Notes: generated by a model from the sequence alone, not told the origin. Counted from the stretch's first letter, positions 1 through 6,636 are shown. The stretch is 14,940 nucleotides of DNA from Pseudomonadota bacterium (GCA_021787175.1 JAJYMF010000372.1:1-14940), one strand, 5' to 3'. Made by a program: numbers and translations.

Positions 1-306
1 GACCTGCTGGCGCGATTCACCTGGAACGCCGCCGCCATGCGCGCGGCGATCGAGCCGGCGATGTACGCCACCGATGTGGCGGTGGAACAGGCCACGGCCG
101 GGGTGCCGTTTCGCGAGGCCTATCGCCGCGCCGCCGAGACCGCGCAGGCGGCGGGGCAGGGCCGCACGCCCGAGGGCAGCCTGGCGGCACGCGTGTCACC
201 GGGTGCTGCAGGCGATGCCGGGCTGCTCGCGCGCCTGCGCGTCCGTCTGGCCACGTGCGACGAGTCGGCGGCGGTGTGCGCAGACCCTTCGCTGCGCTCA
301 GGGTGA
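1..306 (+). CDS. argH: Argininosuccinate lyase, C-terminal part (5' end outside window)
   Basis: ArgH splits argininosuccinate into arginine and fumarate, the last step of arginine synthesis in the cytosol. Only the last 101 residues are present; the active-site regions lie upstream of the window. The visible part reads RAAIEPAMYATDVAVEQ, then GVPFREAY, then TPEGSLAARVSPG, which is the C-terminal helical domain pattern of the Xanthomonas-type ArgH (comparison from memory). After the expected end of the fold (around LLARLRVRL) there is an extra tail ending ADPSLRSG. That tail and the TGA stop are encoded by the left arm of a palindromic repeat at 281-347, so the native C-terminus may have been replaced or extended by the repeat. 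Identification is confident; the exact native end is not. Confidence 0.9.
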   Translation, partial: DLLARFTWNAAAMRAAIEPAMYATDVAVEQATAGVPFREAYRRAAETAQAAGQGRTPEGSLAARVSPGAAGDAGLLARLRVRLATCDESAAVCADPSLRSG

Positions 307-347
307 CAACTCCGTTGTCATCCTGAGGGCGTAGCCCGAAGGATCTG
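281..347. repeat. Imperfect palindromic repeat (REP-like) at the argH 3' end
   Basis: The left arm (281-310) and right arm (314-347) are reverse complements with a three-base loop (tcc), a few mismatches and a few extra bases in the right arm. The left arm contains CCTTCGCTGCGCTCAGG and the right arm contains TCATCCTGAGGGC and CGAAGGATC. This is the look of the short palindromic 'CCTTCG...CTCAGG' intergenic elements that are common in GC-rich proteobacteria (from memory). The argH stop lies in the left arm. The element could fold as an RNA hairpin and protect or end the argH transcript, but there is no T-run after it. Confidence 0.75.
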
Positions 348-562
348 GTCGGCGACAGGCGCAGGATGAACAGATCATGCACCATGCGTCGCGCCCCGGC
401 CACACCATCCCTGGCGCAGCGTTCGTGGGCGCGAGAGCAACCCCTCACCTCTCACTTCGCTCTGCATGACGGCATCAAGTCGCGGCCGTCCTGTGCGTAT
501 GCGATCCTTGCGCGCCTTGCAGCGCGCCCGCGCCGCATCCAATCCCGACGAATTCTCCGCGC
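307..562. other. Spacer between argH and the glycosyltransferase gene
   Basis: This 256-base stretch has no convincing gene. It holds the right arm of the palindromic repeat (to 347), a possible decayed relative of that repeat near 451-471 (CTTCGCTCTGCATGAC), and a small GC hairpin at 510-527 (gcgcgc, loop cttgca, gcgcgc). No good -35/-10 pair was seen, although the following gene presumably needs a promoter here. Confidence 0.5.
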
Positions 563-2287
563 ATGCCGCTTCTTTCCGATCCTGCCGTCGCCGTACGGCC
601 ACGCCGCTGGCCCATGGTGGCCGCATTTGCCGTCCTGCTGTTGCTGCGTGTGCTCTTTGCCTTCACCCTGCAGGTCGATTCGGACGAGCCGCAGCATCTG
701 CACGTGGTCTGGGCCTGGACGCAGGGCCTGCTGCCCTATCGCGACGTTTTCGACAACCACACGCCGCTGTTCCAGCTGCTGATGTCGCCGCTGCTGGCGC
801 TGCTGGGCGAACGCGCCGACATCGTCCCGCTGATGCGGCTGGCGATGATTCCGTTCTATGCCCTGGCGCTGTGGGCGGGCTGGCGCATCGGCTGCGCGCT
901 GTGGACGCGCCGCACCGCGGCGCTGGCGACGCTGCTGACCGCGCTGTTTCCGTTCTACTTCGTGCTGTCGGCGCAGTTCCGCACCGACGACCTGTGGTCG
1001 CCGCTGTGGGTGCTGACCGTGCTGGTCGGCGTCACCGGCATGCCCGGCCTGCGGCGGATGGCGGCCAGCGGGCTGCTGGCCGGGCTGGCGCTGGCGGTGT
1101 CGCTGAAGACCACGGTGCTGCTGATCGCCGGGGCGATCGCGCTGGCGCTGGTGCTGCTGATCTGGCGTCTGGACGGCCGCCGCCTGGATGCCGCGGCGCT
1201 GACCCGCGGAGCCATTGCGTTTGCGCTGGCCGTCGCCGTGCCGCTGGCGGTGTTCGCCGCATACTTCGCCGCCGAAGGCGCCTGGGCGCAGACCTGGTAC
1301 TGCACCGTGCAGCACAACATCGTGCCGGGGCTGGGCGATTGGAGCGGGCACCGCCTCGGGCATGTTCTGCGGCTGGGTGTGTTTCCGGCGCTGCTGCTGC
1401 TCAGCGCCGGCGCATTGTGGCGCACGCTGCGGCGCACGGCGGATGCCGAACGCTGGCTGCGGCGCAGCGTGGTGCTCGCCGGCGCCGTGCTCTACGTCGG
1501 CGCGCTGATCAGCTACTGGCCGCTGGTGCCGGCGCAGGACCTGCTCCCCGTCACGCCGATGCTGATGCTGGGTCTGGTGGCGCTGGTCGAGCGCGATCAC
1601 GTCGCGCGTGCGGCGATCACCCCCCGGCGCGCCTTGCCGTTCTGGGCGCTGCTGTTTCTGCTGTTCGATCTCGGCGTGATCCTGGCGCTGCGGCCGCCGT
1701 GGCGCGATCGCGCGGCCGTGCAGGAAAACCATCTCGCCGCGGTGCTGCGCCTGACCCGCCCTGACGACGACGTGATGGACGCCAAGGGCGAGTCGATCTT
1801 CCGGATGCGCCCGATCTACTGGGCGTTCGAGAACATCACCCAGCAGCGCATGAAGCTGGGCCTGATCCCGGACGATGTGGCGGACGGACTGGTGCGCACC
1901 GGTACGCCGCTGGTCGACGACTACCGCATGCCGCCGGGCGCGCAGACCTTTATCGCGGCCAACTACCTCGCCACCGGCATCGGCAGACTGCGGGTGGCCG
2001 GATTGCTGCTCGATGCGCCGCAGGCGGGCGTGCCGCTGTCGTTCCGGGTCCGCGTGCCGCAGACCTACGCGCTGGTCGATGCGGCCGGTGCGGCAACGGC
2101 CACACTCGACGGCACGCAGCTGGACGGGCCGCGCAGGCTTGCGGCCGGATTGCATGTGCTGACGGTGCCTCGTCGAGGCCGATATGCACTGGTGTGGGCG
2201 CCGGCCTTGCATCGCGGGCTCGATCCCGCGGCGCTGTTCGCGGCATCCAGCGCCGCGCAGGACGCGCCTCAGAAGCTCATGAAGTAA
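563..2287 (+). CDS. Multi-pass membrane glycosyltransferase, GT-C / PMT_2-like (ArnT/GT39-type)
   Basis: This 574-residue protein is probably an inner-membrane glycosyltransferase that moves a sugar from a polyprenyl-phosphate donor to an acceptor on the periplasmic side. After a basic start (RPRRW) comes a first membrane helix (about 17-36), then a short loop with Asp39, Asp41 and Glu42. Such acidic residues after helix 1 are the usual metal or catalytic site of GT-C enzymes. The segment PYRDVFDNHTPL (58-69) is also typical of PMT_2 proteins. Many further hydrophobic helices run to about residue 377. The last 200 residues look soluble and are probably periplasmic. The acceptor cannot be told from the sequence. 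No clear Shine-Dalgarno sequence precedes the chosen ATG; the next in-frame ATG is at 614, just before helix 1. The 3' end overlaps the convergent phaB1 by 19 bases. Confidence 0.75.
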   Translation: MPLLSDPAVAVRPRRWPMVAAFAVLLLLRVLFAFTLQVDSDEPQHLHVVWAWTQGLLPYRDVFDNHTPLFQLLMSPLLALLGERADIVPLMRLAMIPFYALALWAGWRIGCALWTRRTAALATLLTALFPFYFVLSAQFRTDDLWSPLWVLTVLVGVTGMPGLRRMAASGLLAGLALAVSLKTTVLLIAGAIALALVLLIWRLDGRRLDAAALTRGAIAFALAVAVPLAVFAAYFAAEGAWAQTWYCTVQHNIVPGLGDWSGHRLGHVLRLGVFPALLLLSAGALWRTLRRTADAERWLRRSVVLAGAVLYVGALISYWPLVPAQDLLPVTPMLMLGLVALVERDHVARAAITPRRALPFWALLFLLFDLGVILALRPPWRDRAAVQENHLAAVLRLTRPDDDVMDAKGESIFRMRPIYWAFENITQQRMKLGLIPDDVADGLVRTGTPLVDDYRMPPGAQTFIAANYLATGIGRLRVAGLLLDAPQAGVPLSFRVRVPQTYALVDAAGAATATLDGTQLDGPRRLAAGLHVLTVPRRGRYALVWAPALHRGLDPAALFAASSAAQDAPQKLMK

Positions 2288-3015
2288 CCGCCGTTGACCG
2301 GCAGATTGGCGCCGGTGATGTAGCCGGCGTCGTCTGCGGCAAGGAATGCCACCGCGCGGGCGATATCGTCGGGACTGCCGAGATGGCCCACCGGAATCTG
2401 CGCGGCGATCCTGGCGCGGATGGCTTCGGGCACGGCCATCACCAATTCGGTCAGGCAGTACCCCGGCGACACCGTGTTGACGGTGACGCCCTTGGCCGCC
2501 ACTTCGCGCGCCAGCGCCATGCTGAAACCGTGCACACCGGCCTTGGCGGCCGAGTAGTTGGTCTGCCCGAACTGGCCGGTCTGGCCGTTGACCGAACTGA
2601 TGTTGACGACGCGGCCGAAGCCGCGCTCGACCATGCCCTCGATCACCGCGCGGGTCATGTGGAACAGGCCGTCGAGATTGACCCGCATCAGCTGGTCCCA
2701 CTGCGCCACGCTCATCTTGCGCAGGGTGGCGTCGCGAGTGATGCCGGCGACGTTGGCGAGAATGTCGATGCGGCCGTGACGCTCGCCGACGCGGCGCGCG
2801 AGATCGGCGCAGCTGGCGTCGTCGGTGACGTCCACCGGCTCGAACGCGATGTGTTCGGCAAAGGCGCCGGTTTCCGTCTTGAAGGCCGCGATGCGTTCGC
2901 TGCGGCCGGCCAGATCGGCGGCGATCACATGGGCGCCGCTGCGGGCGAGATGCAGACAAATGGCGGTGCCGAGACCGCCGATGCCGCCGGTGACGACGGC
3001 GATGCGCTGGGACAT
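2269..3015 (-). CDS. phaB: Acetoacetyl-CoA reductase PhaB, copy 1 (likely NADH-type)
   Basis: This 248-residue short-chain dehydrogenase would reduce acetoacetyl-CoA to (R)-3-hydroxybutyryl-CoA, the monomer for PHB. The cofactor motif TGGIGGLG is at 9-16 and the catalytic tetrad is Asn113, Ser141, Tyr154 and Lys158. The stretches AGITRDATLRKM, VNGQTGQFGQTNYSAAKAG and the ending NGGYFMSF are typical of PhaB rather than FabG. The second strand ends AAD with Asp34, the residue that usually favours NADH in this superfamily. The common NNAG is NVAG here (88-91). The ATG at 3015 was chosen over an ATG ten codons upstream because GGAG lies six bases before it. The gene lies downstream of phaR on the same strand across a 99-base gap containing a possible PhaR operator. 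It overlaps the convergent glycosyltransferase gene at its 3' end. Confidence 0.88.
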   Translation of the reverse strand: MSQRIAVVTGGIGGLGTAICLHLARSGAHVIAADLAGRSERIAAFKTETGAFAEHIAFEPVDVTDDASCADLARRVGERHGRIDILANVAGITRDATLRKMSVAQWDQLMRVNLDGLFHMTRAVIEGMVERGFGRVVNISSVNGQTGQFGQTNYSAAKAGVHGFSMALAREVAAKGVTVNTVSPGYCLTELVMAVPEAIRARIAAQIPVGHLGSPDDIARAVAFLAADDAGYITGANLPVNGGYFMSF

Positions 3016-3048
3016 GGGGGACTCCGTTATGCGGCGCGGCGCCATCTG

Positions 3049-3062
3049 TTGCGGCGCAGCAA
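3049..3062. promoter_or_regulatory. Candidate PhaR operator upstream of phaB1
   Basis: TTGCGGCGCAGCAA has TTGC/GCAA inverted ends and lies 34-47 bases before the phaB1 start. It shares GCGCAGCAA exactly with the palindrome upstream of phaR (3677-3692). PhaR proteins are known to bind TGC-rich inverted sites (from memory). This is an inference from position and similarity. Confidence 0.35.
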
Positions 3063-3114
3063 AGCCGCGATGGTAGGCAGGCCCGGCGGGGCTGTCAAAC
3101 CGCAGACGCGCCGA

Positions 3115-3636
3115 TCAGCGCGGCTTGCGTGCGCCCGGCGCGGCGGGTGCCGGACCGGCCGGCGGCGGCTCGTCGCCGCGCGCCCGTGCCTGGCCGGCGG
3201 CGGCTTCGAGGAAGCCGCGCTGCAGCGTCTTCCACATGTCGAGATTGCGCTCGGTGAGGTCGTTGAGCATGGTCAGCGGCGTCTGCCCGAGCAGGCTCGA
3301 GAGCTGGCTGCGGAACTGTTGCTGCTGGTCGAGGAACACCTGCAGGCTCTTCTCGAGATAGGGGCCCATGAAGCCCTGCAGCGAATCGCCGTAGAAACGG
3401 ATGATCTGCGACAGCAGGCGCACCGAGAACATCGGCTGGCCGCGATCCTCGTGCTCGGTGATGATCTGCAGCAGCACCGCGCGGGTGAGGTCGTCGCCGG
3501 TCTTGGCGTCGCGTACCTCGAACGCCTCGCCGTCGATCACCAGCTGGCGCACTTCCTCGAGCGTGATGTAGCTCGAGATCTCGGTGTCGTAGAGCCGGCG
3601 GTTCGGGTATTTTTTGATGACGCGGACTTGTGCCAT
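3115..3636 (-). CDS. phaR: Polyhydroxyalkanoate synthesis repressor PhaR
   Basis: PhaR binds DNA upstream of phasin and PHA genes, and its own gene, and lets go when it binds PHB chains or granules. The 173-residue protein begins MAQVRVIKKYPNRRLYDTE, the signature of the PHB_acc_N DNA-binding domain (about residues 5-65, including SSYITLEEV). One or two PHB_acc repeats follow (about 70-150: LLSQIIRFYGDSLQGFMGPYLEKSL and a Q-rich QQQQFRSQL stretch), then a low-complexity Ala/Pro/Arg tail. Length and order fit the family. No Shine-Dalgarno sequence is obvious, but the ATG is fixed by the conserved N-terminus. It sits between two phaB genes on the same strand. A perfect 12-base palindrome 44-55 bases upstream is a candidate site for autorepression. 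Confidence 0.93.
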   Translation of the reverse strand: MAQVRVIKKYPNRRLYDTEISSYITLEEVRQLVIDGEAFEVRDAKTGDDLTRAVLLQIITEHEDRGQPMFSVRLLSQIIRFYGDSLQGFMGPYLEKSLQVFLDQQQQFRSQLSSLLGQTPLTMLNDLTERNLDMWKTLQRGFLEAAAGQARARGDEPPPAGPAPAAPGARKPR

Positions 3637-3676
3637 GCGGAAACGCTAGCAGATGTTATTGCGTTGCACCAGCCGG

Positions 3677-3692
3677 AATGCTGCGCAGCAAT
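3677..3692. promoter_or_regulatory. Palindrome upstream of phaR, candidate PhaR operator
   Basis: The core TGCTGCGCAGCA (3679-3690) is a perfect 12-base palindrome, and the 16 bases around it are palindromic except for one mismatched pair. It lies 41-56 bases upstream of the phaR start and shares GCGCAGCAA with a site upstream of phaB1. CTGC/GCAG half-sites agree with what is remembered of Paracoccus PhaR operators. The role is inferred. Confidence 0.4.
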
Positions 3693-3758
3693 GCGCGCGA
3701 ACGGATGCCCGCGATCCGGTCCGCGCCCTGCCGCGCACCGCGAGCGCATGCCTCATGC

Positions 3759-3923
3759 GCAGGCACCCATTCCCGGGCCGCAGCCCGTTGGGCTTCCTGC
3801 CTCGCCCGGTCACGCGCATTGAAGCTGCCGCAGGCAGCTGCGGAACACGCGTCCGCTGAGGGCCGGCAAGCATCCGTCCCTGGGTCGTCGCCCGTTCGGC
3901 CTCCTGCCTCACCTGGTGAGCGC
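3759..3923. repeat. Two diverged direct repeat copies of about 60 bases
   Basis: Copy one (3759-3817) and copy two (3862-3923) align at roughly three-quarters identity by eye, offset by 103-107 bases. Shared blocks include CCCGTT followed by GGC(t/c)TCCTGCCTC. A hairpin with a 7-base stem (agctgcc / ggcagct, 3823-3839) lies between them. This looks like a noncoding dispersed element present twice rather than a gene relic; other copies in the genome would be needed to name it. Confidence 0.5.
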
Positions 3924-3926
3924 CGC

Positions 3927-3952
3927 GCGACATGCCATTCAAGGCATGTCGC
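3927..3952 (-). terminator. Strong hairpin after phaB2, possible terminator
   Basis: gcgacatgcc and ggcatgtcgc form a perfect 10-base stem around a six-base loop (attcaa), eleven bases past the phaB2 stop. With a small bulge the pairing extends on both sides (cgccgcgc with gcgcggcg). There is no T-run on either strand, so it is not a textbook intrinsic terminator. It may end or stabilise the gluQ-phaB2 transcript. Confidence 0.45.
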
Positions 3953-3963
3953 AAGCGCGGCGT

Positions 3964-4704
3964 TCACCAACCCATGTAGTGGCCGCCGTTGATGGCGAGG
4001 TTGGCGCCGGTAATCCAGGCCGCCTCCTCGCCGACGAAGAAGTTGATCGCATAGGCAATTTCGGCGGGCTCGCCCAGGCGCCCGAGCGGAATCTGCGCGA
4101 CGATCTTGGCACGCACATCCTCGGGCACGGCCATCACCATCTCGGTGCCGACGTAGCCCGGCGAGACGGTGTTGACGGTGATGCCGAAGCGTGCGTTTTC
4201 CTGCGCCAGCGAGATGGTGAAGCCGTGCATGCCGGCCTTGGCGGCGGCGTAGTTGGCCTGACCGTACTGGCCCTTCTGGCCGTTGATCGAGCTGATCTGG
4301 ACGATGCGCCCCCACTTGCGTTCGCGCATGCCCTCGATCACCGGCCGGGTGACGTTGAAGCAGGCATTGAGGTTGGTGTGGATGACGTCGCTCCACTGCT
4401 GGTAGGTCATGCGGTGGAAGGTGGTATCGCGGGTGATGCCGGCGTTGTTGACCAGGATCTCGATCGGACCGAGTGCCTTTTCGATGGCGCGCACCATGTC
4501 GACGCAGGAGTCGGGATTGCTGACATCGCCCGGCACCAGCAACGCCTCGACGCCCTCGCTGCGCAGCCGTGCCTGCCAGGTGCGGGCCTTGGCCTCGTCG
4601 CGGTAATTGGTGGCAACGCGATGACCGCTGGCAACCAGTCGCCGCACGATCGCCGTGCCGATGCCGCCGGTGCCGCCGGTAACCAGGGCAACCCGAGAAG
4701 TCAT
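3964..4704 (-). CDS. phaB: Acetoacetyl-CoA reductase PhaB, copy 2 (likely NADPH-type)
   Basis: A second 246-residue acetoacetyl-CoA reductase. The cofactor loop TGGTGGIG is at 9-16, NNAG at 86-89, and the tetrad is Asn111, Ser139, Tyr152 and Lys156. NNAGITRDTTFHRMT, INGQKGQYGQANYAAAKAG and the ending INGGHYMGW are PhaB hallmarks. The second strand ends TNYRDE, with Arg35 rather than an Asp, as in NADPH-preferring members, in contrast to Asp34 of copy 1. The ATG at 4704 has GGAG eight bases upstream; an ATG six codons earlier has no such support. It begins 45 bases after gluQ on the same strand and may be cotranscribed with it. A hairpin follows its stop codon. Confidence 0.9.
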   Translation of the reverse strand: MTSRVALVTGGTGGIGTAIVRRLVASGHRVATNYRDEAKARTWQARLRSEGVEALLVPGDVSNPDSCVDMVRAIEKALGPIEILVNNAGITRDTTFHRMTYQQWSDVIHTNLNACFNVTRPVIEGMRERKWGRIVQISSINGQKGQYGQANYAAAKAGMHGFTISLAQENARFGITVNTVSPGYVGTEMVMAVPEDVRAKIVAQIPLGRLGEPAEIAYAINFFVGEEAAWITGANLAINGGHYMGW

Positions 4705-4749
4705 GAGCGTATCTCCATGCAAACCGTGCGCGAGTGTAGGCGTGTGTGC

Positions 4750-5643
4750 TCAGGCAAAGTCCCGCGGTGCAACACGGGCGGCCACCTGCGGCAGGGACGA
4801 TCGGCAGAAGCTCGCGCGCGCCGCATCGAGCAACGCGGCCGGTGCGGCGGCCGGCGCGGCGGCCGCTTCGGTCAGGTCAAGGAACGCCAGCGCGGCGCGC
4901 AGGGACGTCAGCGGGGCGGCGCCCAGCGGGCGGTCACCGGACGATTTCGACAGCTTGCGGCCCTCGGCATCGGTGGCCACCGGCAGATGCAGGTAGCGCG
5001 GCGTCGGCAGGCCCAGCGCGCGCTGCAGCAGGATCTGCCGTGGCGTCGAATCGAGCAGGTCGGCGCCGCGCACGACTTCGGTGATGCCCTGCCAGGCATC
5101 GTCGACCACCATCGCCAGTTGGTAGGACCAGAATCCGTCCGCCCGGCGCAGCACGAAATCGCCGACCGCCGTCGCGACGTCCTGCCGCTGCGGTCCCTGC
5201 AGGGCGTCGTCGAAGCCGATCACGCTGCCGGCAGGCACGCGCAGCCGCCACGCGGCCGGCAGGCCCGGCGCATGGTCGCGCACGCAGATTTCCGGATGGA
5301 CGCCGGCGAACGGCTCGAGGTCGCTGCGCGAACAGGCGCAGGGGTAGGCCGCACCGTCCGCGGCCAGCCGCGCCAGGGCCACGGCGTAGGCCTGATGGCG
5401 AGTGCTCTGATAGAGCGTTTCGCCGTTGCCGGCCAAGCCCAGCGCGGCCAGTTGGTCGAGTATCTCGCGGTCGCTGCCGGCCGGCTCGCGCGGCGGGTCG
5501 AGATCCTCGATGCGCACGCGCCAGACGCCGCCGTCGGCGTGTGCGCAGAGCCAGCTTCCGAGCGCGGCGACCAGCGAGCCGAAATGCAGCGGACCGGTGG
5601 GCGAGGGGGCGAAGCGTCCGATCGAGGCCATGCGGCGGATCAT
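4750..5643 (-). CDS. gluQ: Glutamyl-Q tRNA(Asp) synthetase (GluQRS)
   Basis: GluQRS is a shortened paralogue of glutamyl-tRNA synthetase that attaches glutamate to the queuosine at the wobble position of tRNA(Asp). The 297-residue product has the catalytic domain only. The class I signature RFAPSPTGPLHFGSL is near the start (10-24, HFGS in place of HIGH) and KLSKS, the second signature, is at 230-234. The anticodon-binding domain of GltX is missing, as expected for the family. The zinc site reads C-x-C-x11-H-x3-C; the published E. coli form has Tyr at the third position (from memory), so His here is a variant that could still bind zinc. The ATG at 5643 was preferred over the one at 5631 because AAGGTGG lies nine bases before it and nothing similar precedes the other. 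It is divergent from htpX. Confidence 0.9.
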   Translation of the reverse strand: MIRRMASIGRFAPSPTGPLHFGSLVAALGSWLCAHADGGVWRVRIEDLDPPREPAGSDREILDQLAALGLAGNGETLYQSTRHQAYAVALARLAADGAAYPCACSRSDLEPFAGVHPEICVRDHAPGLPAAWRLRVPAGSVIGFDDALQGPQRQDVATAVGDFVLRRADGFWSYQLAMVVDDAWQGITEVVRGADLLDSTPRQILLQRALGLPTPRYLHLPVATDAEGRKLSKSSGDRPLGAAPLTSLRAALAFLDLTEAAAAPAAAPAALLDAARASFCRSSLPQVAARVAPRDFA

Positions 5644-5652
5644 GCCATCGGG

Positions 5653-5659
5653 CCACCTT
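5653..5659 (-). promoter_or_regulatory. Ribosome binding site deciding the gluQ start
   Basis: The minus strand reads AAGGTGG, nine bases before the ATG at 5643. It supports the MIRRMASIGR start rather than MASIGR. Its first three bases (plus-strand 5657-5659) are also the first three bases of the -35 element of the divergent htpX heat-shock promoter. Confidence 0.6.
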
Positions 5660-5684
5660 GAAACGTCGGCGCAACGCCCCGAAT
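5657..5684 (+). promoter_or_regulatory. Sigma-32 (RpoH) type heat-shock promoter for htpX
   Basis: CTTGAAA (5657-5663), a 13-base spacer, then CCCCGAAT (5677-5684). The remembered RpoH consensus is CTTGAAA, 11-16 bases, CCCCATNT, so the -35 is perfect and the -10 differs by one base in its core. It lies 48 bases before the htpX ATG, giving a predicted leader of roughly 40 bases. The downstream genes htpX, htpG and hslR are classic heat-shock genes. Confidence 0.75.
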
Positions 5685-5732
5685 CAAGATCCGCGGAATC
5701 GCCCGCCTTCATGACTGCCACGAGCGACAGCC

Positions 5733-6617
5733 ATGCGCCGTATCCTCCTGTTTCTTGGCACCAACCTGGCCGTGCTGCTGCTGTTTACGGTCATCGCCCG
5801 CCTGTTCGGCATCGACCAATGGGCCGCCGCCAACGGCACCAGCTTCGTCGGTCTGCTGGTGTTCGCCGCCGTGTTCGGCATGGGCGGCGCCCTGATTTCG
5901 CTCGCGCTGTCGAAGACCATCGCCAAATGGTCCACCCATGCGCAGGTGATCACGCAGCCGCAGAGCGAGCCCGAGCGCTGGCTGCTCGACACCGTGCGCC
6001 GGCACGCACAGGCTGCCGGCATCGGCATGCCCGAGGTGGCGGTCTACGAAGGCCACGAGATGAATGCCTTCGCCACCGGCATGAGCCGCGATCACGCCCT
6101 GGTCGCGGTCAGCAGCGGCCTGCTGCAGAACATGGATCGCGAGCAGGTCGCCGCGGTGCTCGGCCACGAGATCGGCCACGTCGCCAACGGCGACATGGTC
6201 ACCCTGACCCTGATCCAGGGCGTGCTCAACACCTTCGTGATCCTGGCCGCGCGCATCGTCGGCCGGCTGGTCGATTCGTGGCTGTCAGGCGGGCGCGATC
6301 GCGGAGGTGCCGGCATCGGCTACTTCGTCACCGTGATCGTGCTGGAGATCGCGTTCGGCATCTTCGCCTCGATGATCGTGATGGCGTTCTCGCGCTGGCG
6401 CGAGTTCCGTGCCGATGCCGCCGGCGCGCGGCTGGCCGGGCGCGGTGCGATGATCTCGGCGCTGGAGCGCCTGAGTGCCACTTATGGCGAATCGACCCTG
6501 CCCAAGACGATCCAGGCCTTCGGCATTTCCGGCTCGCGGGGATCGGGTCTAAAACGCCTGTTCATGAGCCATCCGCCGCTGGAGGAACGCATCGCCGCGC
6601 TGCGCGCGATCGGTTGA
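5733..6617 (+). CDS. htpX: Membrane zinc metalloprotease HtpX
   Basis: HtpX is an inner-membrane M48 protease that degrades misfolded membrane proteins alongside FtsH. The 294-residue protein has two N-terminal membrane helices (about 4-24 and 36-58) and a cytoplasmic catalytic part with HEIGH (His145, Glu146, His149). Two further hydrophobic segments follow (about 158-175 and 193-213), then the third zinc ligand Glu224 in WREFRADA. The C-terminal SHPPLEERIAALR is also conserved in the family. Length equals the usual 285-295 residues and all catalytic residues are present. The Shine-Dalgarno sequence is weak (GAG eight bases before the ATG). It is first in the htpX-htpG-hslR block behind a sigma-32 type promoter. 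Confidence 0.96.
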   Translation: MRRILLFLGTNLAVLLLFTVIARLFGIDQWAAANGTSFVGLLVFAAVFGMGGALISLALSKTIAKWSTHAQVITQPQSEPERWLLDTVRRHAQAAGIGMPEVAVYEGHEMNAFATGMSRDHALVAVSSGLLQNMDREQVAAVLGHEIGHVANGDMVTLTLIQGVLNTFVILAARIVGRLVDSWLSGGRDRGGAGIGYFVTVIVLEIAFGIFASMIVMAFSRWREFRADAAGARLAGRGAMISALERLSATYGESTLPKTIQAFGISGSRGSGLKRLFMSHPPLEERIAALRAIG

Positions 6618-6636
6618 CCGTTGTCGCATTCGTCTG

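Larger units (their letters stand above)
3637..3963. other. Spacer between phaB2 and phaR (327 bases, no gene seen)
   Basis: No reading frame here resembles a protein. In order from phaR the spacer holds an AT-richer patch (about 3650-3662) that could contain the phaR promoter, a palindrome (3677-3692), the first copy of a diverged direct repeat (3759-3817), a small hairpin (3823-3839), the second repeat copy (3862-3923) and a strong hairpin just past the phaB2 stop (3927-3952). Confidence 0.6.

Noticed and set aside
451..471. A second copy of the argH palindromic repeat
   Set aside because: Only part of one arm resembles it (CTTCGCTCTGCATGAC) and no inverted partner is present; could be a decayed relic but the support is weak.
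452..2959. 835-codon open frame on the minus strand across phaB1 and the glycosyltransferase gene
   Set aside because: It is in a different frame from phaB1 and opposite the glycosyltransferase; composition is Gln/Arg/His repeats without any recognisable fold.
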